Below are positions 41,815-51,411 of a stretch of DNA of 61,180 nucleotides, piece after piece. Both the position numbers and the translations under genes were made by a program. The stretch's first letter is position 1. Every line of letters starts with the position of its first letter. The stretch comes from Candidatus Rifleibacteriota bacterium (GTDB lineage Bacteria; Muiribacteriota; Ozemobacteria; Ozemobacterales; Ozemobacteraceae). The notes under the pieces are model-generated. The model made no database searches. It saw nothing but the letters and a program-made list of their open reading frames with translations, and was not told the DNA's origin. The DNA lies in the NCBI GenBank assembly GCA_012517355.1, contig JAAYVD010000141.1, forward strand, positions 1 to 61,180, read 5' to 3'.

Positions 41815-43458
41815 ATGACCGGCCGGATCGAGCATCTGGAGATGATCCAGATCCGGAAGGAGTTTCCGGGCATCGTCGCCAACGACGGCATCAATCTGGC
41901 CGTGCGCGGCGGTGAGGTGCTCGGCCTGCTGGGAGAGAACGGTGCCGGCAAGAGCACCCTGATGAACGTGCTGTTCGGCCTGTATCCACCCGACGGGGGC
42001 GAGATCCGGGTCAACGGCGCCCGCGTCCGGATCGCCTCGCCCCGGGAAGCCATGCGGCTCGGCATCGGCATGGTCCATCAGCACTTCATGCTCATTCCCA
42101 CCCACACCGTGGCCGAGAACCTTGCCCTCGCCCTGCCCGACGTCCCCTTCCTGCGGCCAACCGCCCCGGTGCGCGACCGGCTCGCCGGCTTCGCCGAGCG
42201 CTACGGGCTGCGGGTCGACCCCGCGGCCTACGTCTGGGAACTGTCGGCCGGCCAACAGCAGCGCGTCGAGATCCTCAAGGCGCTGCTGGGCGGGGCCGAC
42301 CTGCTGGTCCTCGACGAGCCGACCTCCGTCCTCACCCCGCAGGAGGCCGACGAACTGTTCGCCATCCTCGCCCGCATGCGGCAGGAAGGCCACGCCATCA
42401 TCTTCATCACCCACAAGCTCGACGAGATCATGCGCACCACCGACCGCATCCAGGTGCTGCGCCAGGGGCGGGACGTGGGCACCCTCACCACCGCCGCCAC
42501 CACCAAGGAGGAACTCGCCGCCTGCATGGTCGGCCGGGCCGTCTCCTTCGACCTCGACAAGAAGCCCCTGTTCCCCGGCGAACCCATCCTGGAGGTGGAG
42601 CACCTGACCGTCCTGGGCACCATGGACCGGCCCGCCGTGCGCGACCTGTCGCTGACCGTCCACATCCGCGAAATCGTCGGCATCGCCGGGGTGTCGGGCA
42701 ACGGGCAGAAGGAACTGGTCGAGACCATCGCCGGGCTGCGCCCCCCCGCCGGCGGCACGATCCGGATGGCCGGCCGGCCCCTGCCCCCCGGCGACCCGCG
42801 CGCCGCCGCCATGGCGGGAATCGCCCACATCCCCGAGGAACGCCTGCGCTTCGGCGTGGTGGGCAACCTCGACCTCGCCGAGAACGCCGTCCTGAAGGAT
42901 TACCACACCCCGGCCAACTGCCGGTGGGGAATGCTCCGCGCCGGCGCCCGCGCCGACAAGGCGAAAGCCATCGTCCGCGACTTCCAGGTGGTCCCGCCCC
43001 GGCTCGACGCGCCCATCCGCAGCCTGTCCGGCGGCAACGTCCAGAAGTTCCTCGTCGGACGCGAACTGTGGCAGGATCCGCCGCTGGTGCTGGCCTCGCA
43101 CCCGACCTACGGGGTGGATATCGGCGCCGCCCAGATGATCCGCAAGCGCCTGCTGTGGCGGCGCAGCGCCGGGGGCGGCGTGCTGCTGGTCTCGGAGGAC
43201 CTCGACGAGGTGCTGGCCCTCGCCGACCGCGTCGCCGTGATCTACGAAGGCACCCTGCGCTGGATCGACAACCCCCGCACCGCCACCCGCGCCCAGATCG
43301 GCCTGCTCATGGGCGACGCCCGCGACAGGACAGGCGCGGAGGCACCGGCGGCCCCAGGAACCCCGGAAGCCGCAGCCGGCAACGGGACCGGAACGGGAAC
43401 GGGAAGCCCGGTCGCCGCCGCCGCCGACCGCCCCCCCACCCCACCGGAGATCTTGTAG
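41815..43458 (+). CDS. ABC transporter ATP-binding protein, two nucleotide-binding domains
   Basis: The ATG at 41815 follows AAGGAG by 7 nt. The 547-residue protein has two ABC cassettes. The first has Walker A GENGAGKST (about 41-49), signature LSAGQQQRVE and Walker B LLVLDEPTSVL. The second has the relaxed GVSGNGQKE in place of Walker A and signature LSGGNVQKF, which is normal for the sugar/nucleoside (RbsA/YufO-like) class. A low-complexity Gly/Thr/Ala tail ends the protein. It powers the two permeases encoded downstream; two base pairs separate it from the first. Confidence 0.92.
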   Translation: MTGRIEHLEMIQIRKEFPGIVANDGINLAVRGGEVLGLLGENGAGKSTLMNVLFGLYPPDGGEIRVNGARVRIASPREAMRLGIGMVHQHFMLIPTHTVAENLALALPDVPFLRPTAPVRDRLAGFAERYGLRVDPAAYVWELSAGQQQRVEILKALLGGADLLVLDEPTSVLTPQEADELFAILARMRQEGHAIIFITHKLDEIMRTTDRIQVLRQGRDVGTLTTAATTKEELAACMVGRAVSFDLDKKPLFPGEPILEVEHLTVLGTMDRPAVRDLSLTVHIREIVGIAGVSGNGQKELVETIAGLRPPAGGTIRMAGRPLPPGDPRAAAMAGIAHIPEERLRFGVVGNLDLAENAVLKDYHTPANCRWGMLRAGARADKAKAIVRDFQVVPPRLDAPIRSLSGGNVQKFLVGRELWQDPPLVLASHPTYGVDIGAAQMIRKRLLWRRSAGGGVLLVSEDLDEVLALADRVAVIYEGTLRWIDNPRTATRAQIGLLMGDARDRTGAEAPAAPGTPEAAAGNGTGTGTGSPVAAAADRPPTPPEIL

Positions 43459-43460
43459 CC

Positions 43461-44570
43461 ATGGTTTTCCGCATCGAACGCCGACCGCCTCCCGGCTTCC
43501 TGGCCTCCTTCGGGGTCGTCCTGGCCGCCCTGGCGCTCGGCATGCTGGCTGGCGGCCTGCTGTTCGCCGTCAAGGGCATCGACCCCTTCACCGCCCTGTG
43601 GAAGATCTTCCAGGGCTCGTTCGGCAGCTCCTTCGGCCTCAAGGACACGGTCACCAAGGCGATCCCGCTCATCCTGATCGGGGCCGGCCTCTGCCTGGCC
43701 TTCCGCGGCCGCATCTGGAACATCGGCGCCGAAGGGCAACTGCTGGCCGGGGCCATCGGCGCCTCGGGGGTCGCCCTGTACGGAACCCCCTTCCTGCCCG
43801 AATGGGCCGTCCTGCCCGCCATGTTCCTCGCCGGGGCCATCGGCGGGGCCGCCTGGGCCTGGTTCCCCGCCGTCTGCCGCATCCGCTGGGGGATGAACGA
43901 GACCATCACCACCCTGATGCTGAACTACGTGGCCGCCGAACTCGTCCAGTTCCTCATCTACGGCCCCTGGAAAGGAAAATCGCAGTTCGGCTTCCCCTAC
44001 ACCGACGATTTCGCCGCCTGCGCCACCCTGCCCACCCTGTACGGCTCCCGCATCCACTGGCCCACCCTGGCCCTCGGCGTGGCCACCGCCCTGGCCCTGG
44101 CGCTGCTGGTCTCGCGCAGCCGGTTCGGATTCGAGGTGCGCGTCGTCGGCGAGAATCCCGAGGCGGCCCACTACGCGGGCATGGACCGCGGCCGCGTCGT
44201 GCTGCTCGTCATGCTCGTCAGCGGCGCCCTGGCCGGACTGGCCGGGGTCGGCGAGGTGGCCGGCATCCACCGGCACCTGTCGGCCCCCGCCTCGATCAGC
44301 TCCGGATACGGTTTCACGGCCATCATCACCGCCTACCTCGCCCGCCTCCACCCCGTGGCCGTCATTTTCACCTCGCTGTTCTTCGGCGGCCTGCTGGTCG
44401 GCGGCGACGTCATCCAGACCTCGCTCGGACTGCCGTTCGCCACCGTCCACATCTTCAACGGCATGATCCTGTTCGCCCTGCTGGTGGGAGATTTCCTCCT
44501 CGACCACCGCGTACGCCGGGTGGGCGAGCTGCCGGCGGCCCCGCCCGCTCCCGCCTCGGAGGCTGCCTGA
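43461..44570 (+). CDS. BMP-type ABC transporter permease 1
   Basis: The 369-residue inner-membrane protein begins two bases after the ATPase stop. It has about nine helices and the family segment IWNIGAEGQLLAGAIGA, followed by INETITTLMLNYVA-like GMNETITTLMLNYVAAELV. The second half contains VRVVGENPEAAHYAG, the cytoplasmic EAA-like loop. It corresponds to YufP/NupB-type permeases. The TGA overlaps the ATG of a 31-codon ORF (TGATG). Confidence 0.9.
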   Translation: MVFRIERRPPPGFLASFGVVLAALALGMLAGGLLFAVKGIDPFTALWKIFQGSFGSSFGLKDTVTKAIPLILIGAGLCLAFRGRIWNIGAEGQLLAGAIGASGVALYGTPFLPEWAVLPAMFLAGAIGGAAWAWFPAVCRIRWGMNETITTLMLNYVAAELVQFLIYGPWKGKSQFGFPYTDDFAACATLPTLYGSRIHWPTLALGVATALALALLVSRSRFGFEVRVVGENPEAAHYAGMDRGRVVLLVMLVSGALAGLAGVGEVAGIHRHLSAPASISSGYGFTAIITAYLARLHPVAVIFTSLFFGGLLVGGDVIQTSLGLPFATVHIFNGMILFALLVGDFLLDHRVRRVGELPAAPPAPASEAA

Positions 44571-44665
44571 TGGCCGACTTCGACACGTCCCCCCGGCGAC
44601 CATTGACGCCACGCCGACGGTGGCACACACACCCCGGCCCCGCGCCGGCCAGAGGTGCCGCCTGA
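44570..44665 (+). CDS. 31-residue ORF bridging the two permease genes
   Basis: The ATG overlaps the stop of permease 1 (TGATG) and the TGA overlaps the ATG of permease 2 (again TGATG), so the ORF fills the gap exactly. The peptide MADFDTSPRRPLTPRRRWHT and its HPGPAPARGAA tail is basic and Pro/Arg-rich without a membrane segment. It may be a translated coupling leader that lets ribosomes reach permease 2, or a genuine small protein. Confidence 0.4.
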   Translation: MADFDTSPRRPLTPRRRWHTHPGPAPARGAA

Positions 44666-45600
44666 TGCCCGGGATCGACCCCTCCCTCCTCCTGTCTGTG
44701 CTGCAACGAAGCCTGGTGGCCGGCACCCCGCTGCTGCTGGGAACCCTGGGCGAGATCTGCACCCAGCGGGCCGGCGTCATGAACCTGGGCATCGAAGGCA
44801 TGATGGCGGTGGGCGCCGTCAGCGGCTTCGCCGTGGCCTTCCAGACGCAAAACCCCTGGCTCGGCCTCCTGGCGGCGATGGCCGCCGGAGCCCTGCTGGC
44901 CCTGCTGCACGCCTTCGTCAGCATCACCCTGCGGGCCAACCAGGTGGTGTCGGGGCTCGCCCTGACCTCGCTCGGACTCGGCCTCAGCATGCTGATCGGG
45001 AAGGGGTTCATCGGCCAACCCCTCGCCGCCCGCTTCGAGCCACGGCCCGTTCCCGGCCTGGCCGACCTTCCCGTCGTCGGCCCCCTGCTCTTCCAGCGCG
45101 ACCCGCTGTTCTACCTGGCCGTGGGGCTCGGCGTAGCCCTGTGGGGCCTGCTGTTCCACACGCGTTGGGGCATCGCCCTGCGCTCGGTCGGCGAAAACCC
45201 CCTGGCCGCCGAAACGCTCGGCGTCGATGTCACCCGGGTGCGCTACCTCGCCACCACCTTCGGCGGCATGCTGGCCGGGATGGGCGGGGCCTACCTGTCC
45301 CTGGCCTACAGCCCCTCCTGGATCGAGGGCATGACCGCCGGCCGCGGCTGGATCGTCGTCGCCCTCACCATCTTCTCCCTGTGGAACCCGCTGCGGGCCT
45401 TCCTGGGCGCCTTCCTGTTCGGCGGCATCGACGTCGCCCAGTTCACCCTGCAGACCTACGGCATCTCCCCCCAATTGCTGAAGACGCTCCCCTACCTCGC
45501 CACCCTCGGCGCCCTGTGGTTCAGCTCCTCCCTGACCGCCCGCCGCCGCGTCGGCGCCCCCGCCGCCCTCGGCCTCCCCTACGACAAAGGCACCCGCTGA
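44665..45600 (+). CDS. BMP-type ABC transporter permease 2
   Basis: The 311-residue inner-membrane protein has about eight helices. TLGEICTQRAGVMNLGIEGMM is the family signature (here about 24-44), and LRSVGENPLAAETLGVDVTRVRYLA forms the cytoplasmic loop. The C-terminus has FGGIDVAQFTLQTYGI. It pairs with permease 1 as the YufQ/NupC-type half of a heterodimeric channel. It is the last gene of the operon; a GGTGTCACC word and a short hairpin (GGTGTC/GACACC) follow its stop. Confidence 0.9.
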   Translation: MPGIDPSLLLSVLQRSLVAGTPLLLGTLGEICTQRAGVMNLGIEGMMAVGAVSGFAVAFQTQNPWLGLLAAMAAGALLALLHAFVSITLRANQVVSGLALTSLGLGLSMLIGKGFIGQPLAARFEPRPVPGLADLPVVGPLLFQRDPLFYLAVGLGVALWGLLFHTRWGIALRSVGENPLAAETLGVDVTRVRYLATTFGGMLAGMGGAYLSLAYSPSWIEGMTAGRGWIVVALTIFSLWNPLRAFLGAFLFGGIDVAQFTLQTYGISPQLLKTLPYLATLGALWFSSSLTARRRVGAPAALGLPYDKGTR

Positions 45601-45643
45601 AAAGGGGTGTCACCATGCTGCCGGAGACACCGGTTTTTCCCGG

Positions 45644-46087
45644 TCACCCGGCGCGGGCCAGCACGGCCATGGTACAGGCCCGGGCCACGACCTCCATGCC
45701 CAGGGCCTTCGCCCGTTCCTCCGAGGGGGCGTGATCAGCCCCGGGCTGGAACCAGACCCGCGTGATGCCCAGGGCGTGCGCCTCCTCGATGAGCGGAGGG
45801 ATCCGCTCCCCGGCCACGAACAGGTCGACCAGGTCGATCATCCCCCCCGCCATCCGATGGGCCTCGGTAAGAGTCTTCGCCACGGCCAGGCCGGCGATCT
45901 CGGTGGCGGCCGGATGCACCGGGATCACCCGGTAGCCGTGGTCGTGCAGGAACACCCCGACTTCGTGGCTGGGACGGTCGCGGTTCGGCGACATCCCGAC
46001 CACCGCGATGGTCTTGACCGCCCGCAGGATGGCCACCTGCCGCTCGAACTCCGCCGGCGGCGTCAACGGACACTGTTCATTCCCCAT
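45644..46087 (-). CDS. CoA-binding (YccU-like) protein
   Basis: The ATG at 46087 follows GAGGAGG, and the 147 residues form a single Rossmann-type CoA-binding domain: TIAVVGMSPNRDRPSHEVGVFL, then GYRVIPVHPAATEIAG and VWFQPGADH near the end, where Pro-Gly-Ala lines the nucleotide pocket. The domain is related to the alpha subunit of succinyl-CoA ligase, but such stand-alone proteins have no assigned reaction. It is a single gene, convergent with the BMP operon. Confidence 0.9.
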   Translation of the reverse strand: MGNEQCPLTPPAEFERQVAILRAVKTIAVVGMSPNRDRPSHEVGVFLHDHGYRVIPVHPAATEIAGLAVAKTLTEAHRMAGGMIDLVDLFVAGERIPPLIEEAHALGITRVWFQPGADHAPSEERAKALGMEVVARACTMAVLARAG

Positions 46088-46177
46088 CTCGTCTCCTCCT
46101 CGCATCTGTATTGACCTGGTTTGAACCGCGTTCTTCCCTGGTTCTCCCCGTTTGCCGTCCGGCCACCGGCCGGTGGC

Positions 46178-47785
46178 TCAATAAATCCGGTCGTACCGGT
46201 TGTACCCCTTGGGCGACGAGCCGGTCACCGGCTTCAGCACCAGCACAGTGTGGGCCGGGACGGTCACCTCGAGGCACCCGGAAAACACGGTCGCCTGAAG
46301 ATCCGACAACTGGTCGCGCAGCGGGGTCACGTCCATCATCTTGCTGTCACGCACCTGGATGAACTCCTTGACGGCCCGCGGGCCCGGGTTGGCCACCACC
46401 ACGACCGTCTCGGCCGCCACGTTGGTGCGGCGCAGGAAGGCGAACGTCTTCGCCGACAGCAGTTTCCGGAACTCGCCGTAGCGCAGGGCGGGCTCCCGCT
46501 TCCGCAGCGCGATCAGGTCGCGGTGGAACCGCAGCAGGGGCGGGTCGTCGGCGACGAGGTCCCATCGCATGGGGGCCCGCATCTCCGGGTCCTGGCCGCC
46601 GGTCATACCAAGTTCGCTGCCATAGTACAAACACACCGAGCCGGGCAAGGTGAACTGCAACACCCGCCCCATCCGCTGCTGCCAGTCGGCGGGAAGCATG
46701 GTGGCCAGCCGCGGAGTGTCGTGGTTGTCGAGCACCAGCCAGGCCTTCAGCAGGTGGTCCAGGCCGGCGTCCTGCACCATGGCCTCCCACATGTCGGCCG
46801 CGAGGCCCGGCTCCAGCTTCCCCTCCAGCATCTGCAGCAGGATCTTGCGGCCGTGCATGTTCATGACGGCATCGACCGCCGGGTGCCATTCCTCCGGGTA
46901 GTTCCAGATCTCGCCGATCACCACCGACCCCGGCCGGGCTGCGTGCGCGGCCTGGGTCAGGTCGGCCAGGAACCGGAAGCCAAGGTCGAAGGCCACGTCG
47001 AGACGCCAGCCGTCGATGCCCTCGCGGCGCAGGTAGCTCTGCACCACCGAATCCTCGCGCCGGTACAGGTAGTCCTGCACCTCGGGGTTCTCCAGCCGCA
47101 GTTCCGGCAGGTTCGGCACGTCGAGCCAGCCCACGTACCCCCGTCCGTTGCCCGGGGCCATCTGGAAAAAGTCCCGCCAGCGGCTGTGCGGGTTTTTCAG
47201 GGCATCTTGGAACATGGGACTCTGCCGGCCCATGTGGTTGAACACCCCGTCGAGCACCAGTCGCATCCCCCGCCCGTGCAGGTCGGCGGCCAGCCGCCCG
47301 AGGTCCTCGCGGGTGCCGAACCCCGGATCGACCTTGTGGTAGTCCCAGGCGTCGTACTTGTGGTTGGTGAACGACTCGAAGATGGGATTGAGGTAGACCA
47401 CCTCCACCCCGAGGTTCTGCAGGTAGTCGAGCTTCCCCCGCAGGCCGGCCAGATCGCCGCCCCAGAACTCGATCTCGTGCGACCAGACCTGGGCGTCCTC
47501 GCGGAACTTCCCGGCGCACGGCACCTCGTCCCACTTCTTCAATGCGCGCGGAGCCCGGTAGATGCGCTCCTTGGCCTTCCGGTCGGCCGGCGGGGCGAAC
47601 CGGTCCACCAGCACCTGGTAGACGATCGCCCCGTTCCGCCAGTCGGCGGCCCGCTCGCGCAGCGTCCCGTCCCGGGCGACATCGAACTGGTTCATCAGCC
47701 CGCGATCGGGCTCGGCGGCGACAACTGGCTGGGTCATGAGCAGCAACACTCCTGTCAGGATGAGGATCGTGGCCAACCTGGACAT
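46178..47785 (-). CDS. secreted GH13 alpha-amylase-family enzyme
   Basis: The ATG at 47785 follows GGGAGG. The 535-residue protein has a signal peptide (cut near VVA-AE, about residue 24). The TIM barrel has the conserved blocks: VVYLNPIFE, LVLDGVFNHMG (region I), GWRLDVAF with the nucleophile Asp (about 270), VIGEIWNYP with the acid/base Glu (about 300), and LVLDNHDTPR with the transition-state Asp (about 365). A C-terminal beta domain follows. The VLDGVFNH...GWRLDVA pattern is that of neopullulanase/cyclomaltodextrinase-type enzymes acting on alpha-glucans. It is monocistronic; an 11-C run lies upstream at about 47811. Confidence 0.9.
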   Translation of the reverse strand: MSRLATILILTGVLLLMTQPVVAAEPDRGLMNQFDVARDGTLRERAADWRNGAIVYQVLVDRFAPPADRKAKERIYRAPRALKKWDEVPCAGKFREDAQVWSHEIEFWGGDLAGLRGKLDYLQNLGVEVVYLNPIFESFTNHKYDAWDYHKVDPGFGTREDLGRLAADLHGRGMRLVLDGVFNHMGRQSPMFQDALKNPHSRWRDFFQMAPGNGRGYVGWLDVPNLPELRLENPEVQDYLYRREDSVVQSYLRREGIDGWRLDVAFDLGFRFLADLTQAAHAARPGSVVIGEIWNYPEEWHPAVDAVMNMHGRKILLQMLEGKLEPGLAADMWEAMVQDAGLDHLLKAWLVLDNHDTPRLATMLPADWQQRMGRVLQFTLPGSVCLYYGSELGMTGGQDPEMRAPMRWDLVADDPPLLRFHRDLIALRKREPALRYGEFRKLLSAKTFAFLRRTNVAAETVVVVANPGPRAVKEFIQVRDSKMMDVTPLRDQLSDLQATVFSGCLEVTVPAHTVLVLKPVTGSSPKGYNRYDRIY

Positions 47786-48172
47786 GGGACGGCCTCCCGT
47801 GCGGAAAGTTCCCCCCCCCCGCGGCCGGGGAAGGGACCGCCCTCTGGATACCACAGGTCCCGGCGACGATACAAACCCGCGCCCGCCCGACGGTTTCCAC
47901 ATCCCTCCCGATCCTGGCCTCCCCGCAGGACTGCCGGAGCCGGTCCCGGCCCAGGCCCGGTAATCGCCAGGCGAGCACGGCCCTGACAGCCAATGGGCGA
48001 CCTGACCTCAGAGAGGACGTCGTTTTCCATGGGGGTTTCCAGGAGCCGTGTGGGAGTTGGCCCGAGGATGATTCTGGAGCCGGGCTGAAACCATGAACGG
48101 TCCGGTGCAGGGCGAGGGCTTCGGCCAACACGGCCACTTGACCACGGCCTTCCCCTCATCTACCATGTGGCC
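47786..48172. other. divergent intergenic region
   Basis: No gene is seen here. It contains a C homopolymer (about 47811-47821), GC-rich DNA and, at its right end, the promoter of the SpoIID-like gene. A leftward promoter for the GH13 gene is expected but not clear. Confidence 0.4.
48138..48166 (+). promoter_or_regulatory. promoter placing the transcript start at the ATG (leaderless)
   Basis: TTGACC (48138-48143) and TACCAT (48161-48166) are 17 bp apart. The transcript would begin about 48172-48173, which is the ATG of the SpoIID-like gene, and no ribosome-binding site precedes that ATG. Confidence 0.5.
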
Positions 48173-49555
48173 ATGCAGACAGGCGCCAGACCGCTGACCG
48201 TTTTCCTCCTGCTGATCGTCTCCCTCGTCGTTCCGGCCGCCGCCGTCAGGGCCGCCGAAGCGCACCACTTCCGGGTCCGGGTGGGGTTGTACCAGCTCGG
48301 CTTCCCCCAGAGCATGACCATCGCCCCCTCCAATGGGGTCCTCGAAATCTTCGATCCCATCCAGAAACGGGCCGTCTATTCCGGCGGCTGCCCGGAAATC
48401 ACCCTGACCGCGATCCCCGGCGGGGTGGCCGCCTGGAAAGGGAAGACCCTCCTCGTCCGCAGCGCCAAGCCCTTGCTGGTATCGGCAGTGGGACGGCCCC
48501 CCAGCCATCTCGAGGCCCGCACCACCCTGGCCGGCCCGGCGGTGCAGACCACGGCCGACAGCCACCGGAAGATCTCCCATCGGGCCTATCGCGGCTCCCT
48601 GGCCATCGCCCCCTGGAAGGGCCGCCTGTTCGCCGTCAACGTGGTCGACCTGGAAGAGTATCTGAAATCGGTGGTGCCCGCCGAGATGGGCGACCAGGCC
48701 CCGGCCGCCAGTTTCGAGGCGCAGGCCATCGCGGCCCGCACCTATGCCCTGCGCAACCTGAAGCGCCACGCCGATTCCGGGTTCGACCTGTGCGACCGGG
48801 TCCACTGCCAGGTCTATCCGGGCATGCTCCAGGAGATTCCCGCCGCCACGCAGGCCGTCCAACGCACCTTCGGCGAGGTCCTCCTCCACGACGGCCAGTT
48901 CGCCAACACCGTCTACCACGCGCGCTGCGGCGGCAAACTGGCCTCCTCGCAGGGGGTGTGGGGCGGCAAGGCCGTCCCCTACCTGCCGGCCCACGACGAT
49001 TCGCTCGGCCAGGGCGGCTTCTTCTGCAACCTGTCCGCCGAGGAGGTGAAGGAGGGCGTGGCCAGGCTCGACGCCCAACGGCCCGGGCGCGCCACCGCCG
49101 TCCCCCGCCACCGCCGGTTCCTGCGCCCCGCGCGCGGGCACCGGGTGGGCATGTGCCAGGACGGCGCCATCGGCATGGGCCTGGCCGGCTACCAGAAACC
49201 CGCCATCCTCGGCTTCTACTATCCCGGCACCAGCCTCGCCCTCATGCGGTATGCGCGCGGCCTGCCACCACCACCCGCCGATCCCGCCCCCGCCCCGACC
49301 CTGGCCCGCCGCGGCCCGGCCACCACGCCCGGCGTCACCACCCCCGGCGTCACCGTCCCGGCCGGCCCCTCCCTCCGGCAGACCATCACCGAGATCGCCC
49401 GGACGAACCCCGGCCTCGGAGCCACCCCACCGGCGGGGTTCAACAAGTGGTTCTGGAGCGCCCTTCCGCCCCGCAAGTCCCCGCGGGAGGCCTTTCCCCC
49501 CGATGCCGCCCGGGTCCAGCGCCCCATGCCCACCTCTCCCCGCAAGGAAGGCTGA
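48173..49555 (+). CDS. secreted SpoIID/LytB-domain protein
   Basis: The 460-residue protein has a signal peptide (cut near VRA-AE, about residue 29), an N-terminal beta region, and a SpoIID domain (about 140-360): NVVDLEEYLKSVVPAEMGDQ, AQAIAARTYALRN, TVYHARCGGK and HRVGMCQDGAIGMG. SpoIID-type proteins are lytic transglycosylases acting on denuded peptidoglycan; outside spore formers they act in cell-wall remodelling. The C-terminus is a Pro/Thr-rich tail with repeated TTPGVT and a Lys/Arg-rich end. The recN start follows its stop by one base. Confidence 0.88.
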   Translation: MQTGARPLTVFLLLIVSLVVPAAAVRAAEAHHFRVRVGLYQLGFPQSMTIAPSNGVLEIFDPIQKRAVYSGGCPEITLTAIPGGVAAWKGKTLLVRSAKPLLVSAVGRPPSHLEARTTLAGPAVQTTADSHRKISHRAYRGSLAIAPWKGRLFAVNVVDLEEYLKSVVPAEMGDQAPAASFEAQAIAARTYALRNLKRHADSGFDLCDRVHCQVYPGMLQEIPAATQAVQRTFGEVLLHDGQFANTVYHARCGGKLASSQGVWGGKAVPYLPAHDDSLGQGGFFCNLSAEEVKEGVARLDAQRPGRATAVPRHRRFLRPARGHRVGMCQDGAIGMGLAGYQKPAILGFYYPGTSLALMRYARGLPPPPADPAPAPTLARRGPATTPGVTTPGVTVPAGPSLRQTITEIARTNPGLGATPPAGFNKWFWSALPPRKSPREAFPPDAARVQRPMPTSPRKEG

Positions 49556-49556
49556 C

Positions 49557-51281
49557 ATGCTCACCGAACTCGCCCTCGAGAACTTCCTCTTCGTCCGCCA
49601 GGCGCACCTCGACTTCGGCCCCGGCCTCAACGTGGTCACCGGCGAGACCGGAGCCGGCAAGAGCCTCCTGCTCGAGGGCGTCAAGCTCATCCTCGGCAAG
49701 AAGGGAAAGGCCGGCCTCGTCCTGCCCGGCGCCCCGGCCGCCCGCCTGCATGCGGTGTTCGACCTGGCCGACGCCCCCGCCCCCAGGGCGGTCCTCGATC
49801 AGCTCGGCTTCACCAACGAGGAGGACCCCCGTTCCCTCGTCATCACCCGCACCTTCCGGGGCGAGGGCAGCGACAAGATCTTCGTCAACGGCATCCTCGC
49901 CACCTCGGCCGCCCTCAAGGATCTGGGCCGGCACCTGATGGAGATCCACGGCCAGAACGAACACCAGACCCTCCTGCAGCCTGACGTCCAGCGCCGTCTC
50001 CTCGACCGCACCGGCGGTGAGACCCACGCCCGCCGCCTCGACGACCTGCGCGCGGCCCACGCCGCCTGGCAGGCCCTGCAAAGGCAGGTGAACGGCCTCG
50101 AGGAACGCCTGCAACTGGGTTCACGCCGCCTCGCCGAACTCGAGGAGACCCTCCGCGTCCTCGAAGCCCTCGATCTGCGCAGCCCCGACGAGGAGGAGGC
50201 CCTCCGCCGCGAGGCCGACCGCCTGGCCCACGCCGAATCGATCGCCACGGGCCTGACCGCCGCCGCCGACGCCCTCAACGGCACCGACGACGGCCCCGGG
50301 GCGGTCGGACTCCTCCGCCGCTGCCGCGATTCCCTCCTCGACATCCTCGGCCACGCCCCCGACCAGACCGCCCTGCACGGCCGCCTGGAATCCCTCTTCT
50401 ACGAGGCCGAAGACGCCGGAAAGGACCTGGCCGCCGCCGCCACCGCCGTCGTCTTCGATCCCGGGCGCCTCGCCGAGGTGCAGGCCCGCCTCGCCGACAT
50501 CCACCGGGCCTGCCGCCGGTTCGCCACCGACGCCGCCGGCCTCCTCACCCTCCGCGAGGAGGCTGCCCGCGAGATCGGCGAACTGACCGCCCCTGACTCC
50601 ACCCGCGAACAGCTCCGTGCCGCCCTCGACCAGGCCCAGGCCCGGTTCCTCGAGCGCACCGCCGCCGTCTCCTCGGCCCGCCGCAAACTGGCGGTCGCCC
50701 TGCAGAAGCAGGTCTCCCAGGCCATGGAAGGCCTCGGCTTCGCCGCCTCCCGCTTCCAGATCGAGATCAAGCCTGCCGACCCAGGCCCCGACGGGGCCGA
50801 AACCGTCGAGTTCCTCGTCGCCCTCAACCCCGGCGCCCCCGCCGGCCCCCTGCGCAAGATCGCCTCGGGCGGCGAACTGTCCCGGGTCGCCCTCGCCCTC
50901 AAGCGGGTGCTGGCCAAGGGCGACGACCTCCCCACCCTCCTGTTCGACGAGATCGACGCCGGCATCGGCGGGACCACCGCCGAGGCGGTCGCCGCCAACC
51001 TCCGCGACCTCGGCCACGACAAGCAGGTCGTCCTGGTCACCCACCTCCACCAGATTGCCAAGGAGGGGGTCCGCCATTTCACCGTCGCCAAGCGCGTCGA
51101 AGACGGCAAGACCCAGGTCGAGATCGCCCAGGTGTCCGGCCGGGAGCGCGAGACCGAGATCGCCCGCATGGTCGGCCGCACCGACGCCGACGGCCGCGCC
51201 TTCGCCCGCTCCCTCCTGGCCAAACCCTCCCCGCGGAACGCGGCCAAGCCTGAAAAAGCGCGTACCGCCGCGAAAAACTGA
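49557..51281 (+). CDS. recN: DNA repair ATPase RecN
   Basis: The 574-residue protein begins with LTELALENFLFVRQAHLDFG, has Walker A GETGAGKS (about 28-35), a long coiled coil (about 155-430), the signature IASGGELSRVALALK and Walker B LLFDEIDAGIGG, and ends with the D-loop/H-loop VTHLHQIA. This is the SMC-like head and coil layout of RecN, which loads on double-strand breaks and supports recombination. The length is normal. It overlaps no gene but lies one base after the SpoIID-like stop, so the two are co-transcribed. Confidence 0.93.
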   Translation: MLTELALENFLFVRQAHLDFGPGLNVVTGETGAGKSLLLEGVKLILGKKGKAGLVLPGAPAARLHAVFDLADAPAPRAVLDQLGFTNEEDPRSLVITRTFRGEGSDKIFVNGILATSAALKDLGRHLMEIHGQNEHQTLLQPDVQRRLLDRTGGETHARRLDDLRAAHAAWQALQRQVNGLEERLQLGSRRLAELEETLRVLEALDLRSPDEEEALRREADRLAHAESIATGLTAAADALNGTDDGPGAVGLLRRCRDSLLDILGHAPDQTALHGRLESLFYEAEDAGKDLAAAATAVVFDPGRLAEVQARLADIHRACRRFATDAAGLLTLREEAAREIGELTAPDSTREQLRAALDQAQARFLERTAAVSSARRKLAVALQKQVSQAMEGLGFAASRFQIEIKPADPGPDGAETVEFLVALNPGAPAGPLRKIASGGELSRVALALKRVLAKGDDLPTLLFDEIDAGIGGTTAEAVAANLRDLGHDKQVVLVTHLHQIAKEGVRHFTVAKRVEDGKTQVEIAQVSGRERETEIARMVGRTDADGRAFARSLLAKPSPRNAAKPEKARTAAKN

Positions 51282-51379
51282 GCTTTTCCCGGGTTCCCTT
51301 GCGCTAATCCCCGCACATCTTTGTCAACACCGGTTTCCCGGGATCTGATTCCGGCAATCGGGCTGATGGCCGTCGTCCT

Positions 51380-51402
51380 GAAAAAAAAAACGGTTTTTTT
51401 TC
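51380..51402. terminator. A-run/T-run hairpin between recN and the HU gene
   Basis: Ten A residues, CGG and eight T residues form an A/T-only stem (GAAAAAAAA/TTTTTTTTC). Rightward it looks like a terminator tail for recN; the stem is weak, so it may instead serve as an upstream AT element for the HU promoter. Confidence 0.4.
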
Positions 51403-51411
51403 AATCCAGGC

